Assembly (NCBI GenBank): GCA_948099385.1
Contig: CANUEZ040000071.1
Location: 1,736,001-1,800,000 of the forward strand
DNA: 64,000 bases
Origin: Fasciola hepatica
Lineage: Eukaryota; Platyhelminthes; Trematoda; Plagiorchiida; Fasciolidae
Direction of reading: 5' to 3'
The notes below the pieces were generated by a model. It did not search any database, was not told the origin of the DNA, and saw only the letters and a program-made list of their open reading frames with translations. Below, piece by piece: positions 24,594-33,432 of the stretch (position 1 is its first letter; every line of letters starts with the position of its first letter). The position numbers and the translations under genes were made by a program.

Positions 24594-24638
24594 GCACTGT
24601 ACAGCTGTTTCATCCTTGTTGGGAATCATCAGCAGTGC
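24594..24638 (-). ncRNA. Hammerhead ribozyme, left SINE arm
   Basis: Reverse complement of the ribozyme at 25213-25257, base for base. It carries the same altered stem II closing position and the same GTA cleavage triplet. Confidence 0.75.
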
Positions 24639-24647
24639 ACATCCACC

Positions 24648-24726
24648 GAGCCCCCACGGGTACTCGAACCCGGGGTGAACGATTGTGAATCGAACACCTT
24701 AACCGCAAGGCTATCCGGGCTGGCTC
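24648..24726 (-). promoter_or_regulatory. tRNA-like internal pol III promoter, left SINE
   Basis: Mirror image of the head at 25125-25203 with identical A and B boxes. It would drive transcription leftwards through the left-arm hammerhead. Confidence 0.75.
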
Positions 24727-24874
24727 TCAACGGTTTGTTGAACAGCTACACTACATGATATAGCACCCTTCCGTCACTGGCTTTTGAACGGTAACAACCC
24801 GCTTCCCACACAGCGATCGACTCCTATGATGGATGACTTCTCTGTAGGGGCCTAAGTACAACGAAGGCATTCCG

Positions 24875-24949
24875 TGAGTTGAGCGTTCAAGCTGCGTGAT
24901 GAATCATATTATATACAAATCTAATCTCCTACTACTCATTTGCAAATAG
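24875..24949 (+). repeat. R segment, spacer copy
   Basis: A 75-nt segment starting TGAGTTGAGCGTTCAAGCTG and ending TTTGCAAATAG, identical to 25276-25350 except one base (GCGTG versus GCATG). A truncated inverted copy forms the outer end of the left arm (24541-24577). It is followed by 26 nt (24950-24975) that also resemble the sequence after R in the diverged copy at 22.25 kb. Confidence 0.8.
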
Positions 24950-25124
24950 TAACCAAGCTCTGTAGGTTGTTCTTAACGGAATGCCTTCGTTGTACTTAGG
25001 CCCCTACAGAGAAGTCATCCATCATAGGAGTCGATCGCTGTGTGGGAAGCGGGTTGTTACCGTTCAAAAGCCAGTGACGGAAGGGTGCTATATCATGTAG
25101 TGTAGATGTTCAACAAACCGTTGA

Positions 25125-25203
25125 GAGCCAGCCCGGATAGCCTTGCGGTTAAGGTGTTCGATTCACAATCGTTCACCCCGGGTTCGAGTACCCGTGGGGG
25201 CTC
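25125..25203 (+). promoter_or_regulatory. tRNA-like internal pol III promoter, right SINE
   Basis: This 79-nt head begins GAGCC and ends GGCTC, which can pair as an acceptor end. An A box TAGCCTTGCGG (25138-25148) and a B box GGTTCGAGTAC (25181-25191) have tRNA-like spacing. An anticodon-loop-like TTCACAA lies between them, but the anticodon stem is short. It is therefore a tRNA-derived SINE promoter, not a working tRNA gene. Confidence 0.8.
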
Positions 25204-25212
25204 GGTGGATGT

Positions 25213-25257
25213 GCACTGCTGATGATTCCCAACAAGGATGAAACAGCTGTACAGTGC
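25213..25257 (+). ncRNA. Hammerhead ribozyme of Sm-alpha type, right SINE arm
   Basis: Stem I is GCACTG (25213-25218) with CAGTGC (25252-25257). The core CTGATGA is 25219-25225. The stem II region TTCC-CAACAA-GGAT lies at 25226-25239, and GAAAC at 25240-25244. Cleavage is predicted after A25251 in the triplet GTA (25249-25251). Stem III is the palindrome ACAGCTGT, usable as two pairs closing an AGCT loop or as an intermolecular stem. Compared with the Schistosoma hammerhead (CUGAUGAG-UCC...GGA-CGAAAC), the closing G-C pair of stem II is replaced by a T.T mismatch. Reduced or lost activity is therefore likely. Confidence 0.8.
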
Positions 25258-25275
25258 TTCCATGGTTTTCAATGG

Positions 25276-25350
25276 TGAGTTGAGCGTTCAAGCTGCATGA
25301 TGAATCATATTATATACAAATCTAATCTCCTACTACTCATTTGCAAATAG
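25276..25350 (+). repeat. R segment, 3' end of right SINE
   Basis: The 75-nt 3' segment of the SINE, ending CTACTACTCATTTGCAAATAG. The first 35 nt belong to the right palindrome arm; the rest extends beyond it. Confidence 0.75.
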
Positions 25351-26074
25351 AATATATATAGCAGAAAAAAATACTTTTCGGTGTAAAGAAAATGTGCATG
25401 AGAAAACAGCCGATGAGTTGAAATGATCTCCCGACTATGAGACCGTGTAAGTTGGCTAATACAATTGAAACTCTAATTTGGATAGCACAGGATAACATTT
25501 TTCGAGAGTTTGTGCCATATCTTGTAACTTGCTCTGGCGTATTGGAAGAGTGTATTTACCAACCCTTATTAAACCGGACTACGATGGACTGAAGGTAGGT
25601 ACCACGGATGGAGTAAATCAAACTGTTTGTTCTAAAAAATGAGTACAAGACAGGTGACTAAGTTAACAGAATGAGGCACGGAGTCGAACGGAATCGATGA
25701 AAACTAGATGGTGTCTGATCTGAAGTAGCTTAATAATCGATTTTGTTGTAGCTCGGGGCGTGAACGTGAATGTTAACGGCTACGCACACCGCGCATGCCC
25801 ATTTAACTGGGCAAGCACTAATATGCTCTAGCCGCCTAACCTTCTAGACATAATGGTATGAATGTTTACTTCCTGAATACCATACCATTTTAATCGTCAT
25901 GTTTGAAGTCGTCATTCAGATATACGTACTTCGGCTGAATTCCCCTCGCAACATAAGAAACCATCACGAGTGAGCATGAACAAACATGATCCAGCCATAC
26001 TAAAATATTTCCTACCAACCGTCACAACTGTGGAATAACCGCAATCTCAGAAGGGTAGCACAGTCTGAGGGTAC

Positions 26075-26076
<2 letters not shown>
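25351..26076. other. Unannotated sequence between SINE palindrome and RTE element
   Basis: No recognisable feature was found. Possible distal 3' UTR of the minus-strand RTE element may lie at the right edge. Confidence 0.4.

Positions 26077-26142
<66 letters not shown>
26077..26142. repeat. (TA)n microsatellite at the 3' end of the RTE element
   Basis: About 33 uninterrupted TA dinucleotides. It lies just past the C-terminal coding relic of the minus-strand RTE element, where RTE elements typically end in a short simple repeat, so it may be the element's own tail expanded after insertion. Confidence 0.9.
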
Positions 26143-26147
<5 letters not shown>

Positions 26148-26329
26148 ATCAGAAAAGAACCAAGTAATGCGCCAAAGCAACCAAGAAAAATACGGAAAAT
26201 GAGAGGAGGAAAGTATAACAGAGAATAGGTATATTGATCAAAAATATGGTGTGACATTTCCCACTCTAGACCCGCTGAAGTTTTGCCATTTTCTTTGTCC
26301 GAGGGACATTTTTGTGATAATAGGATACG

Positions 26330-26999
26330 AGATTTCAACAGACAGAACGTAGGGCATCCGCTCCACAGAGCCTTATTCTGAGTCCAATCCCATAACATAT
26401 CTGTCCAACGATAATCCACTTCTCTCAACCTCAAGTCGGTAAGGCTGAAAGCACCAAACAAATTCATTGCGAATGCTAGCCTCTTCGTACTGCTACTTTT
26501 CACAATGAACGTCACGTCTCTTCTCCCAGACCTAATCAGCAAAAGCGAATAAAGCTCGGAAAGGTAGACGATGGGGAGGTCATCGCAAAACGTACCAGCC
26601 GCCGGAGGCAATGTAGAGGGACCACTTCGGTGGCTTTCCTTGCCAAACACAAGACGGTGCAACTCGTCATTACTCGCTCAATGTTCCCATCAGACGCAAT
26701 TATTGCTTTGGAAATACTGATTGTCACAGAAATACACCTAGTATCGCTGACGCAAAATGGCCAGGTATCACAACCGTAGAGAAAACAATACAAGGTACGG
26801 CGACGTACATTCTTATCTTAAAACACAGCCTGATGCCATGAAGAGTCCATAGCTGTCGTGGGTTGGCTGCCCTATCTTTCGCTTCTTATGAACTGATCTT
26901 CGCCCTGACACCATATACAGGTTTAAAACTCCTCAAAGTACATAAAGTTGTCATTTCACTCAAGCTGACGACCACAAAGGATGTGTAGGCACAGGCCCT
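26330..26999 (-). pseudogene. RTE C-terminal domain relic
   Basis: Minus-strand blocks read LYGCDTWPFC (family 'LLYGCETWPL') near 26785, HRLVFGKES (family 'R.RVFG'), CDDLPIVYLSELYS and LLIRSGRRDVTFI (family 'HVlRMp..RLPRRALF...G..RRGGQ.mTW'), then LRLREVDYRWTDMLWDWTQN, equivalent to the family end 'RdP..RWLETLsDmA.nR.qW'. This post-RT region is characteristic of RTE proteins. The reading frame stays open from about 26662 to the (TA)n tract and then reads through it as an IYIYIY run, so the 216-codon frame here is partly a microsatellite artefact. Frame breaks occur near 26662 and 26790. Confidence 0.75.
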
Positions 27000-27962
27000 T
27001 GATAGACATGTAAAACTACTTTACATTTGAAAGGCGCGAATTATACAGTATCTGAATAATTCAATCACCGAGCAGTCCAAAGCATGTTCTATTGTCTGTG
27101 GAATATCACTCAGCCGGGCGATATCATCGGCATATTCCAGGTTAACAGTTCAGTTCCCTGGGAGAAGTTTAACTCCAGCTTTTGCTAAATCGGATAAGAC
27201 ATTTCGTAGAACATCCCCTGTGGCAGAGTTAAAGTGAAGTGGGATTAGGGGCAGACTGTAGGTCCTTAATCGAATAACGTTTCGACAATACAGTTAGGCG
27301 AAGACAGCTTCATACTTTGCAGGTAATCCATTGTTCAAAAAATAGTGCTGTCCCATCAACCGAGTCAAAGGCCACGCGAGTGTCCAAGAATGCCATGAGC
27401 GTAGGTTCTCAAAATAAATGACTTGTGAATATTTGATCGATACATTCAGGACTTTCCCAAAATCCAGCCAGTTCACTGTGAGTCTACACTTCGCGCATTT
27501 GGTACAACCTGCGAAGTGGTATAGACGCTAACAGGATAGACGCAATTGGGATAAGACTTACACGTTTAAGGCTACCGCAATCACTGCCCGAGCCCTTCTT
27601 TTAGAAAGAGATTACGATTGATTCCTCCTAAATGGTGGTAAACTGATCAGAATTCCAAACTTTTAAGGGCAAAGCATGAATTTCTATGACAAGCTGTACC
27701 TCAGTATCTTCGGAAACAGCTGGGGAACGCCATCGGAGCCCGGTTCCACGTGACTTCTTAAGTCCTGGGTTTCGTTTGAGATCTCTGCCTCGGTAGCCGA
27801 ATCTGTCAAAACATACCACTGGACATGTGACAGAATAGCTACAAGAGATGCTGGCTCTGAGGGCCAGCTAAATTGTGCCTGAAATTGTAACAACTGGTGT
27901 TCAAGAGACCGCAGTTGGTTGTGAGTTGGCGAACCGTTAGCTTCACATACCGTTTCACTCAC
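27000..27962 (-). pseudogene. RTE reverse transcriptase relic with intact YADD
   Basis: The first block, SETVCEANGSPTHNQLRSLEH and QAQFSWP, is the well-known RTE pre-RT region ('VSETIcE.nG..I.s...RleRWaEHF...F.wP'). It is followed by TDSATEAEISNE and EPGSDGVPQLF ('AGPDGlP..lf'). Motif A appears as LMAFLDTRVAFDSVDG at about 27395-27345. CPLIPLHFNSATGDVL is motif B, with the expected GCPLSPfLFNf. The catalytic LEYADDIARLSD is intact (YADD at 27123-27134). At least three frame changes and one stop directly before the YADD block break the gene. It copied element RNA into DNA at the nicked target. Confidence 0.85.
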
Positions 27963-28009
27963 ACCCAGTGGATCTTATCGGTGACTAGAATGACAGAGAA
28001 CAGCTAGCA

Positions 28010-28203
28010 GAAATTTAAAAGAAAGTTTTTTTAACCCCCTTTTTGATTATTTCAGCAACGAAGTACCACAATTCAAGAAGGGAGCCGCGGCAAAAGAAAG
28101 GCTGCCAGACGAGGAAGTGACCGGTGGCTGCGGTAATCGAACCCTGGTTGTTATTTCCCAAAGTTCATAATGATAACCTTTTGACCACTGTTGGTCCCAT
28201 GAT
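28010..28203 (-). mobile_element. Short tRNA-like SINE inserted in the RTE element
   Basis: RTE protein similarity stops after DREIRWSRCARELK (above about 28205) and resumes near 28010 with the 'LF..I...TG..VSET' region. The intervening ~190 nt reads, on the minus strand, a tRNA-like head with A-box-like TGGTCAAAAGG (28177-28187) and B-box GGGTTCGATTACC (28132-28144). An unrelated body follows, then an A-rich end GGGTTAAAAAAACTTTC. It lacks the hammerhead of the other SINE family. No clear target-site duplication was found, so exact ends are uncertain. Confidence 0.5.
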
Positions 28204-28204
28204 G

Positions 28205-28579
28205 TGAGCAGGCTTTAATTCGCGTGCACATCGCGACCACCGGATTTCGCGATCCATACAACGACTCACGGTAAATGCAAGTCTTGTTAAGGATTGTGTG
28301 TCACCATATTTGCCTGGAGCTGTGATCAGCTAGCGTGTGTCGAGAAAACTCAGAGATTCAGCAGGAATCCTGGATCTCGTGGCAATTCTTATTAGGCTAG
28401 CGGAATGCAAAGCAGTGTTGACAAACGACCGGTGCAGATTAATGTAATCAGGCGAGGCTACAGCCAGCTTTACAATCAGCGCATTCGAGAAAGGAAGCAT
28501 ATCAGAATCTAACCATCGCTGGAGAGCGCTTATGGAGCGCCGTGTGAGGCATTTAGACAGCTTAGAGCAAACTATTGCG
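28205..28579 (-). pseudogene. RTE connector region between endonuclease and RT
   Basis: The minus strand reads, after one frame change, LTRRSISALQRWLDSDM, then FLDTR and DTQSLTRLAFTVSRCMDREI. This corresponds to the RTE segment 'LldTR..ip.g.....R..l...vr.slr.DRe.WW...A.EmE'. The long helix before the RT is thus partly preserved. A stop falls inside the block. Confidence 0.65.
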
Positions 28580-29532
28580 TGGATGGAGTCAGTTGGACGA
28601 TCCGCAACGAGTGACTATCTTGCATTGTACCCCACCATTTATTGCTTATAGCAATGTGATCGATCTGGGTCCCCCGTTGACTCGAAGAGAGCGGATGCCA
28701 CGTGGTCTGCCGGCTACTAGAGCGTTGCCAGGAACAGGCGGCTGTCAGTGAACAGGATCGTAAACTGTTCCCCGAATCTCGAGCAAAGTAATGTAACTGA
28801 AAAGGGCTTCCAAAGTGAGCTCCGTCTAGTGACCGACGACCCACCCTAGTGATTGTATCCCCGTTCAAAACCACGAATTTAGCCGGGCTTGCTTCTTGTG
28901 AGAGCTCGTGGGTCCGTAAGCCGAAATGGAAAGCGGATTTATCTAATGGAACAGTAATTCCACACATAACTCGGACCCTGTGTCTCATTGCACATAAACC
29001 ACTGTCTACTGGGATTCCGTTTATCAGCACCACTTCAGCTCTTCCACTGAGATTAGTGTCCACTCCAGAAAGATCAGAATCTGTAGTCACAGTATCCCCA
29101 GAAATTTGTCGTTGAAACTTTACATAATCGACGGGTGGAATTGGAGTCTCGAATGCAATTTTCTTGAATGCGATACTCGTCTATGACGTGGGTATCAATC
29201 CTACGAGCTAAACTCACCTGAAGTCCTATTGGCATAAGGGTTCGCACTTTGAAATCGCCTAGTTTAAATGTGCATCCATGACGAAGCAGAGCATCAGCCG
29301 GTGGTAGCAGGTATGAAGAGAACCGGTGGTCTGCTAAAGAAGGGATAGAGAGAATTTGACCGGAATTTCCTTCCATGGCTCTACAGCTGGCACGGTCGAT
29401 CATAGCTTCCGTTTGGTGCGATAATAGCGGAGAAAGTGGGTGGGTGGTGGATATGGGAGAACAAGTTCTGTACGATGTAGGGGACTGATTGTGCATGTTT
29501 GCGAGTGAACAGCCCATCAGCTTCATATTCAT
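28580..29532 (-). pseudogene. RTE APE-type endonuclease relic
   Basis: The frame 29532-29074 (152 codons) ends with LGDFKVRTLMPIGLQVSLAR, matching the family start 'tFNVRTLmqiGqq..LA' with the catalytic Asn changed to Lys. It is followed by YRIQENCIRDS ('vSETRIQDsS'). A second frame, 29090-28572 (172 codons), contains NGDTITRVGRRSLDGAHFGS ('aGDmNAqvGr'), ATWHP-type sequence read as TTWHPLSSSQ, and TQIDHIAISNKWWGTMQDSH, a hallmark of RTE endonucleases. The terminal SDHAL box is not found. The protein would nick target DNA. The N-terminal 90 codons of the first frame are unmatched and may be UTR. Confidence 0.8.
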
Positions 29533-29540
29533 GTCTTCTA

Positions 29541-30300
29541 AGGTTGTTTGCTTTGTGGTCGGATGTACTACTCAGTCGCCCACTCCAGACTGGGGATTTC
29601 TTTTCTAGGATGCACCTCTGGCATTTGCACGGCCAAGAGCTTCTGGCAAAGAAGTACCTTTGGTCCAGATGAGCTAGTGACCAATTTCAATAGTGCGTTC
29701 GCCTCACGTGGAAACCCTGGGAAGCCTGTGACTGATTGCTCAACTCCTACGCTCTTTCGATGAGGTGAAACATCTTGGGCGTTCAGTATTCCCCTCCACC
29801 ACAGATGCTGGTGAGCATAGTCTTGTACGCCTCATACACCCTTCATGGTTGAATTGGAACCAGGGTTTGCCTACATAGACCGTTTGTCAGCCAGTCAACC
29901 TGGTGAGCGCACCGAAAATTCGCATTCATACTAATGACTTGGCTGAAACCCTTTCCGCCTTGAGATGGCAGTGGGTATGACTTCCATGGCAGAAGCTGCT
30001 TGTGACTCACGGTCATTTGGAAGCATTTCGAAAGGCGTTCATAACAAGTAGTCATCTTAAACTGGAAAACATACCCCTGACTATAGTGAAGCAATGGCGG
30101 TGTATATCGGATAATAAAGCGAAATCGACCGAAGGCATTTTAGGACAACGTTTTGTGGGCTTGAATTCGGTCGGGCTTATGGGGAAGCTACTGACTGAGA
30201 TAACATGATTGTGGTGCACTTTCCAAAACATTTTCGGCTGAAGGACTATCAAAAACTGGTGCATTCACCTTTGATAAGCAAGGCCTCTTTTTAGTTAAAC
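29541..30300. other. Possible RTE 5' UTR and flanking sequence, unannotated
   Basis: This stretch keeps the slightly GC-richer composition of the RTE element until about 30260 and then turns AT-rich, so the element may extend through it on the minus strand. Overlapping frames of 68-83 codons on both strands carry no motif. Confidence 0.3.
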
Positions 30301-33036
30301 GAGACAAAATTGTGATATGATATACAGAAATCAGCCATATGAGTGCACTTACTTTACCCAAGTGATATTTTACAACAGTCTGATCAGCAGATAAATTGAC
30401 GGCATTATTAGGGCAGACAATGCATTTGGGAAATCTCAGCTGACAATAAACATGGCCGACGTATATAGCTTTGGTGCGGCCGTTGATATTAGAACCAGTG
30501 CACCGATGATGTTTTCGATACCAGTGATGATCATTTTACAACCAAAAGGCCACACTCAGTTCAACAGCACCGTCAGCACCTCTCTACGCGTCAAGCAATG
30601 TACAGCTTCCGCGATTTGTTGAAAGCTGAATATTGATGTTGTTTTATATACGAAAAGGGAAATGTCGATAAAAATACCATAAAAAATTCAACGATAATAA
30701 CAAAGTTGCCAACGAAACAGGTGAACATCCTAAACAACGAGTTGAAAAAACACAATAATCCCTGAACAAAGCAATGTATCGTACATTTTTCAAAAATGGA
30801 ACACTTGCAAGATAAAGGCAAGATATTTTATGACAAATTCTTTCAAAACTTAACAATTACTTCTGCTATTTTTCATCATTATCGTTCTGCTCAATCTCAA
30901 ATTATGCAGTGTGCTTGAACCGCACTTTTGTTACTGGAAATACGATCTGATCCGTCTTCTGTGCACTGCTTAGAAATTTGACCGCCGAATATAACAACGC
31001 CAAATCATCTACAAACAATTGAATTACTTAATTCAGTTTTGTATTTTCTAGTATTTTTTGAGGACTTACGTAATTTACCAAACTCAAGTTCCTACCAGAA
31101 AACAAGGAGTGAAGGTGATCACCTTACTTTGAAATAAACTCACTGAAATGTACCGTGCAAAAAACCGGTTTGATTACAGGGGTGGAGGCAAATTCCCGAT
31201 TGAACTTCTACTTCGTTGACCAGAACAAGTGCTTGAACGATACCATGGAGTTGTAACACTAATCTATATGAGACAAGATGAATGAATAGTCTGGCCGTGT
31301 AGGAAAATGTGACGGACATGGATATAATTCATGGCAAAAGGGATGAATTTGATCCGTAGGAAACCTAATGGTAATAATGTGCTGTTCTCCCACTTTGGTG
31401 ATAACAGAACCTATGATAATCGGAGAACGGGAAAAAGCAAAGCCACGGTCCAGTTTGTGAACATAATTTCAAGCAGACCAGGAAGTGTTACGTATGTGCA
31501 TTATTGGTAAATTAAAACGCATTAGTGAATAGAGAAATTATTTGCGAATTATCTGGCAACATACTGCTTAGTTGGCGACTTTAAATCAAAGTCAGCTCAG
31601 ATTGTTCTACAATGTACATATTACCAGATATCCACTGGGAATAAGAGTTCATTATAACGCCCGAGTATTTGACTGAGTCAGCACTGGAAACGAAAAAAGA
31701 GTAAAAAACCAAACGGCTCTTTGATTAGGAAGAGCTGGAAGAGGCCAAAACTGATCCAAAACTTGAGGATTTTCTGAGATTCACTTCAGATTGCGAGAAA
31801 AACTCCTAGATTTCTATCGATGGCACACATTTTCAGAGAAATATTTGAAGTATGGTTGACTGGAGTTCGACAGACAGAGCATTGAGTCATCGACTTCCCT
31901 AGTGATTCCATAAAGTGACATAGTTTGAGAGTCGGTACCATGTATAGTGAGAGGTAGGTGGAATGGGCGGCACCCTGAAGAATACTAGATATGTTCATTC
32001 AGTTGTTCGATAAATTGTTACAACCCTTTGAAGTTTCAAATCGGTTTGAAAGGTGATCTGTGAACCTTAAAAACTCATGAATAATACCACAGAAGTACTC
32101 CAGATTTTACATAAAAAAGACACGAGAACCGGAACAATAACAGATGAATGACCGAAAATGTCAAAACGGATACATTTAACGGAACCGGTCCAGATTTTGG
32201 AGCTGAAATGTTGAACTTAACCAGCTACTTCCCGTGGGTAGCTATTGGCTTCAAATAACAACTTATAGGGGTGATTAGGAACAAATAGGACGGGAGAGAT
32301 AGCGCTCTTCTTTGACGTGAGAGTAGATACAGTATTAACAGTGGAACGAAAATATTGAGACAAAATTAAATAAATAGAATGAAGCAGAAAATGCCGTGGC
32401 ATCAAAAGTTTGGTTATTGAGCGAAGTCATTTTTTTGGCTAAGGAAAGTCCTTCAGACTTAAGATGCCCTGAGATATTTCGAACAAAAGCGAAGTGATCA
32501 TATGGAAGCCTGACTTCGAGCAAAATATATTTGCTATATCCGGTGCTGATAAACTGGTAGGTTTGGTCAGCCACTGTTTGCATTTTTTAGAACTAATGAG
32601 ATACTGATCGCGCTAGTTGATGGCAATAACGGTCGCAAACAGAAATAATGTAGAGAAACAAAGAGGTAAAAATAATATATTGAATTTTTGCGTTTTATTT
32701 TCATGTTTTACTATTCAAAATATGAAACCTTGCGAGTGTGTACAAATAACAGATCATTAGGAACTAAAACTCTGGCCCAATCATGTTTCATAATATTATG
32801 AATGTTAACAATATTCATGTAAAAATAATCACAATTAAACTATCATAGTATTTCGGTGATCCAATTTAGCAAATCCTTATTTCTCTGATTGTACGTAAAC
32901 TTTATTTATCTTTGTAATTTTGTTCTTTATCAACGGCCAGTAACTTGAATCGGCACGGTTTGCCCATAAGCAGCTCCACATCATGTTTCGACTGGTTCAA
33001 CAAGTCGTGTGCACGAAGTGACAGACTCGTCAGACA
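30301..33036. other. Unannotated AT-rich sequence
   Basis: No gene, RNA or repeat was recognised. Open frames do not exceed 82 codons. Confidence 0.45.
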
Positions 33037-33038
33037 AG

Positions 33039-33150
33039 CTTACTACAAGACAGCCAATCAATAACTCACACGTATTTGAACGGACCTCTTCAACTAGTCA
33101 CCGAGTGCTGATTTTATTCATGCTTCTGCTTGAAGAGTGTTGACCAGTCA
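33039..33150. repeat. Dispersed repeat, copy 2 (partner at 7399-7500)
   Basis: Begins GCTTACTACAAGACAGCCAA and aligns with the copy near 7.4 kb in the same orientation. Weaker similarity may extend to about 33300 versus 7680. The element family is unknown. Confidence 0.4.
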
Positions 33151-33361
33151 AATATGCTATATATCGATATGTCTTCCTTGGGTTGAGCTCAATGTATGCT
33201 GATAAAGATCTGTTCATTTGTGTACTTGAACAATTTCTTGCTTGCTTGACTGCTCACTGGCTAGGATCAACCTTTGTGTTTGCTTGGTTACTGTTTCCTT
33301 GTAAAACTAATATCAAACGGGACATACACTATTGAGAACGAAGCGGAAAGATCTGTTACAA

Positions 33362-33432
33362 ACGTCAACCTGCCCGATAAGGCTGCCTTTTCTTCGAGCT
33401 CTAAAGCGTGCTTTCATCAGACAGTGAGACGT
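33362..33432 (-). ncRNA. Hammerhead-like fold, degenerate (weak)
   Basis: The minus strand reads ACGTC...CTGATGA, then AAGC-(loop)-GCTC directly followed by GAA, then AAGGC/GCCTT as a possible stem III, ATC as a possible cleavage triplet, and finally GACGT pairing with the first ACGTC. The A.C closing mismatch of stem II and the GAAG instead of GAAA make it at best a decayed ribozyme. Chance is a real alternative. Confidence 0.25.

Larger units (their letters stand above)
24541..25350. mobile_element. Head-to-head palindrome of two hammerhead-bearing tRNA-derived SINEs
   Basis: The left arm (24541-24875, SINE sense on minus) and right arm (24976-25310, sense on plus) are both exactly 335 nt and essentially identical when reverse-complemented; I saw one difference (AACAGCTAC versus AACATCTAC). 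The spacer is 100 nt. Each arm contains a tRNA-like pol III promoter, a hammerhead ribozyme and 3' unique sequence, in the order and wording known from the Schistosoma Sm-alpha family (box B, GGTGGATG-GCACTG, hammerhead, CAGTGCTTCCA-GG-TTTTC). The right copy ends with a 75-nt segment R (25276-25350) that is repeated directly in the spacer (24875-24949, one mismatch). A spontaneous inverted duplication or an assembly artefact are the alternatives. Confidence 0.85.
26077..29540 (-). mobile_element. RTE-clade non-LTR retrotransposon, nearly complete but broken
   Basis: Reading leftwards from 29.5 kb there are an APE-type endonuclease, a connector, a reverse transcriptase with intact YADD, the RTE C-terminal cysteine- and tryptophan-containing region and a simple-repeat tail. 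The protein wording matches trematode RTE elements of the SR2 type more than CR1. Numerous stops and frameshifts make it inactive, but domain order is complete. A small tRNA-like SINE interrupts it at about 28.0-28.2 kb. The 5' boundary upstream of 29532 is not resolved. Confidence 0.85.

Noticed and set aside
25125..25203. A tRNA gene with CAC-like anticodon
   Set aside because: The anticodon stem is too short and the sequence continues into a SINE body with hammerhead; it is a tRNA-derived SINE head. The mirror copy at 24648-24726 was rejected for the same reason.
26012..26662. A 216-codon minus frame that looks like one protein with an IYIYIY tail
   Set aside because: Part is the RTE C-terminal relic and the tail is the (TA)n microsatellite read as codons; it is not a separate gene.
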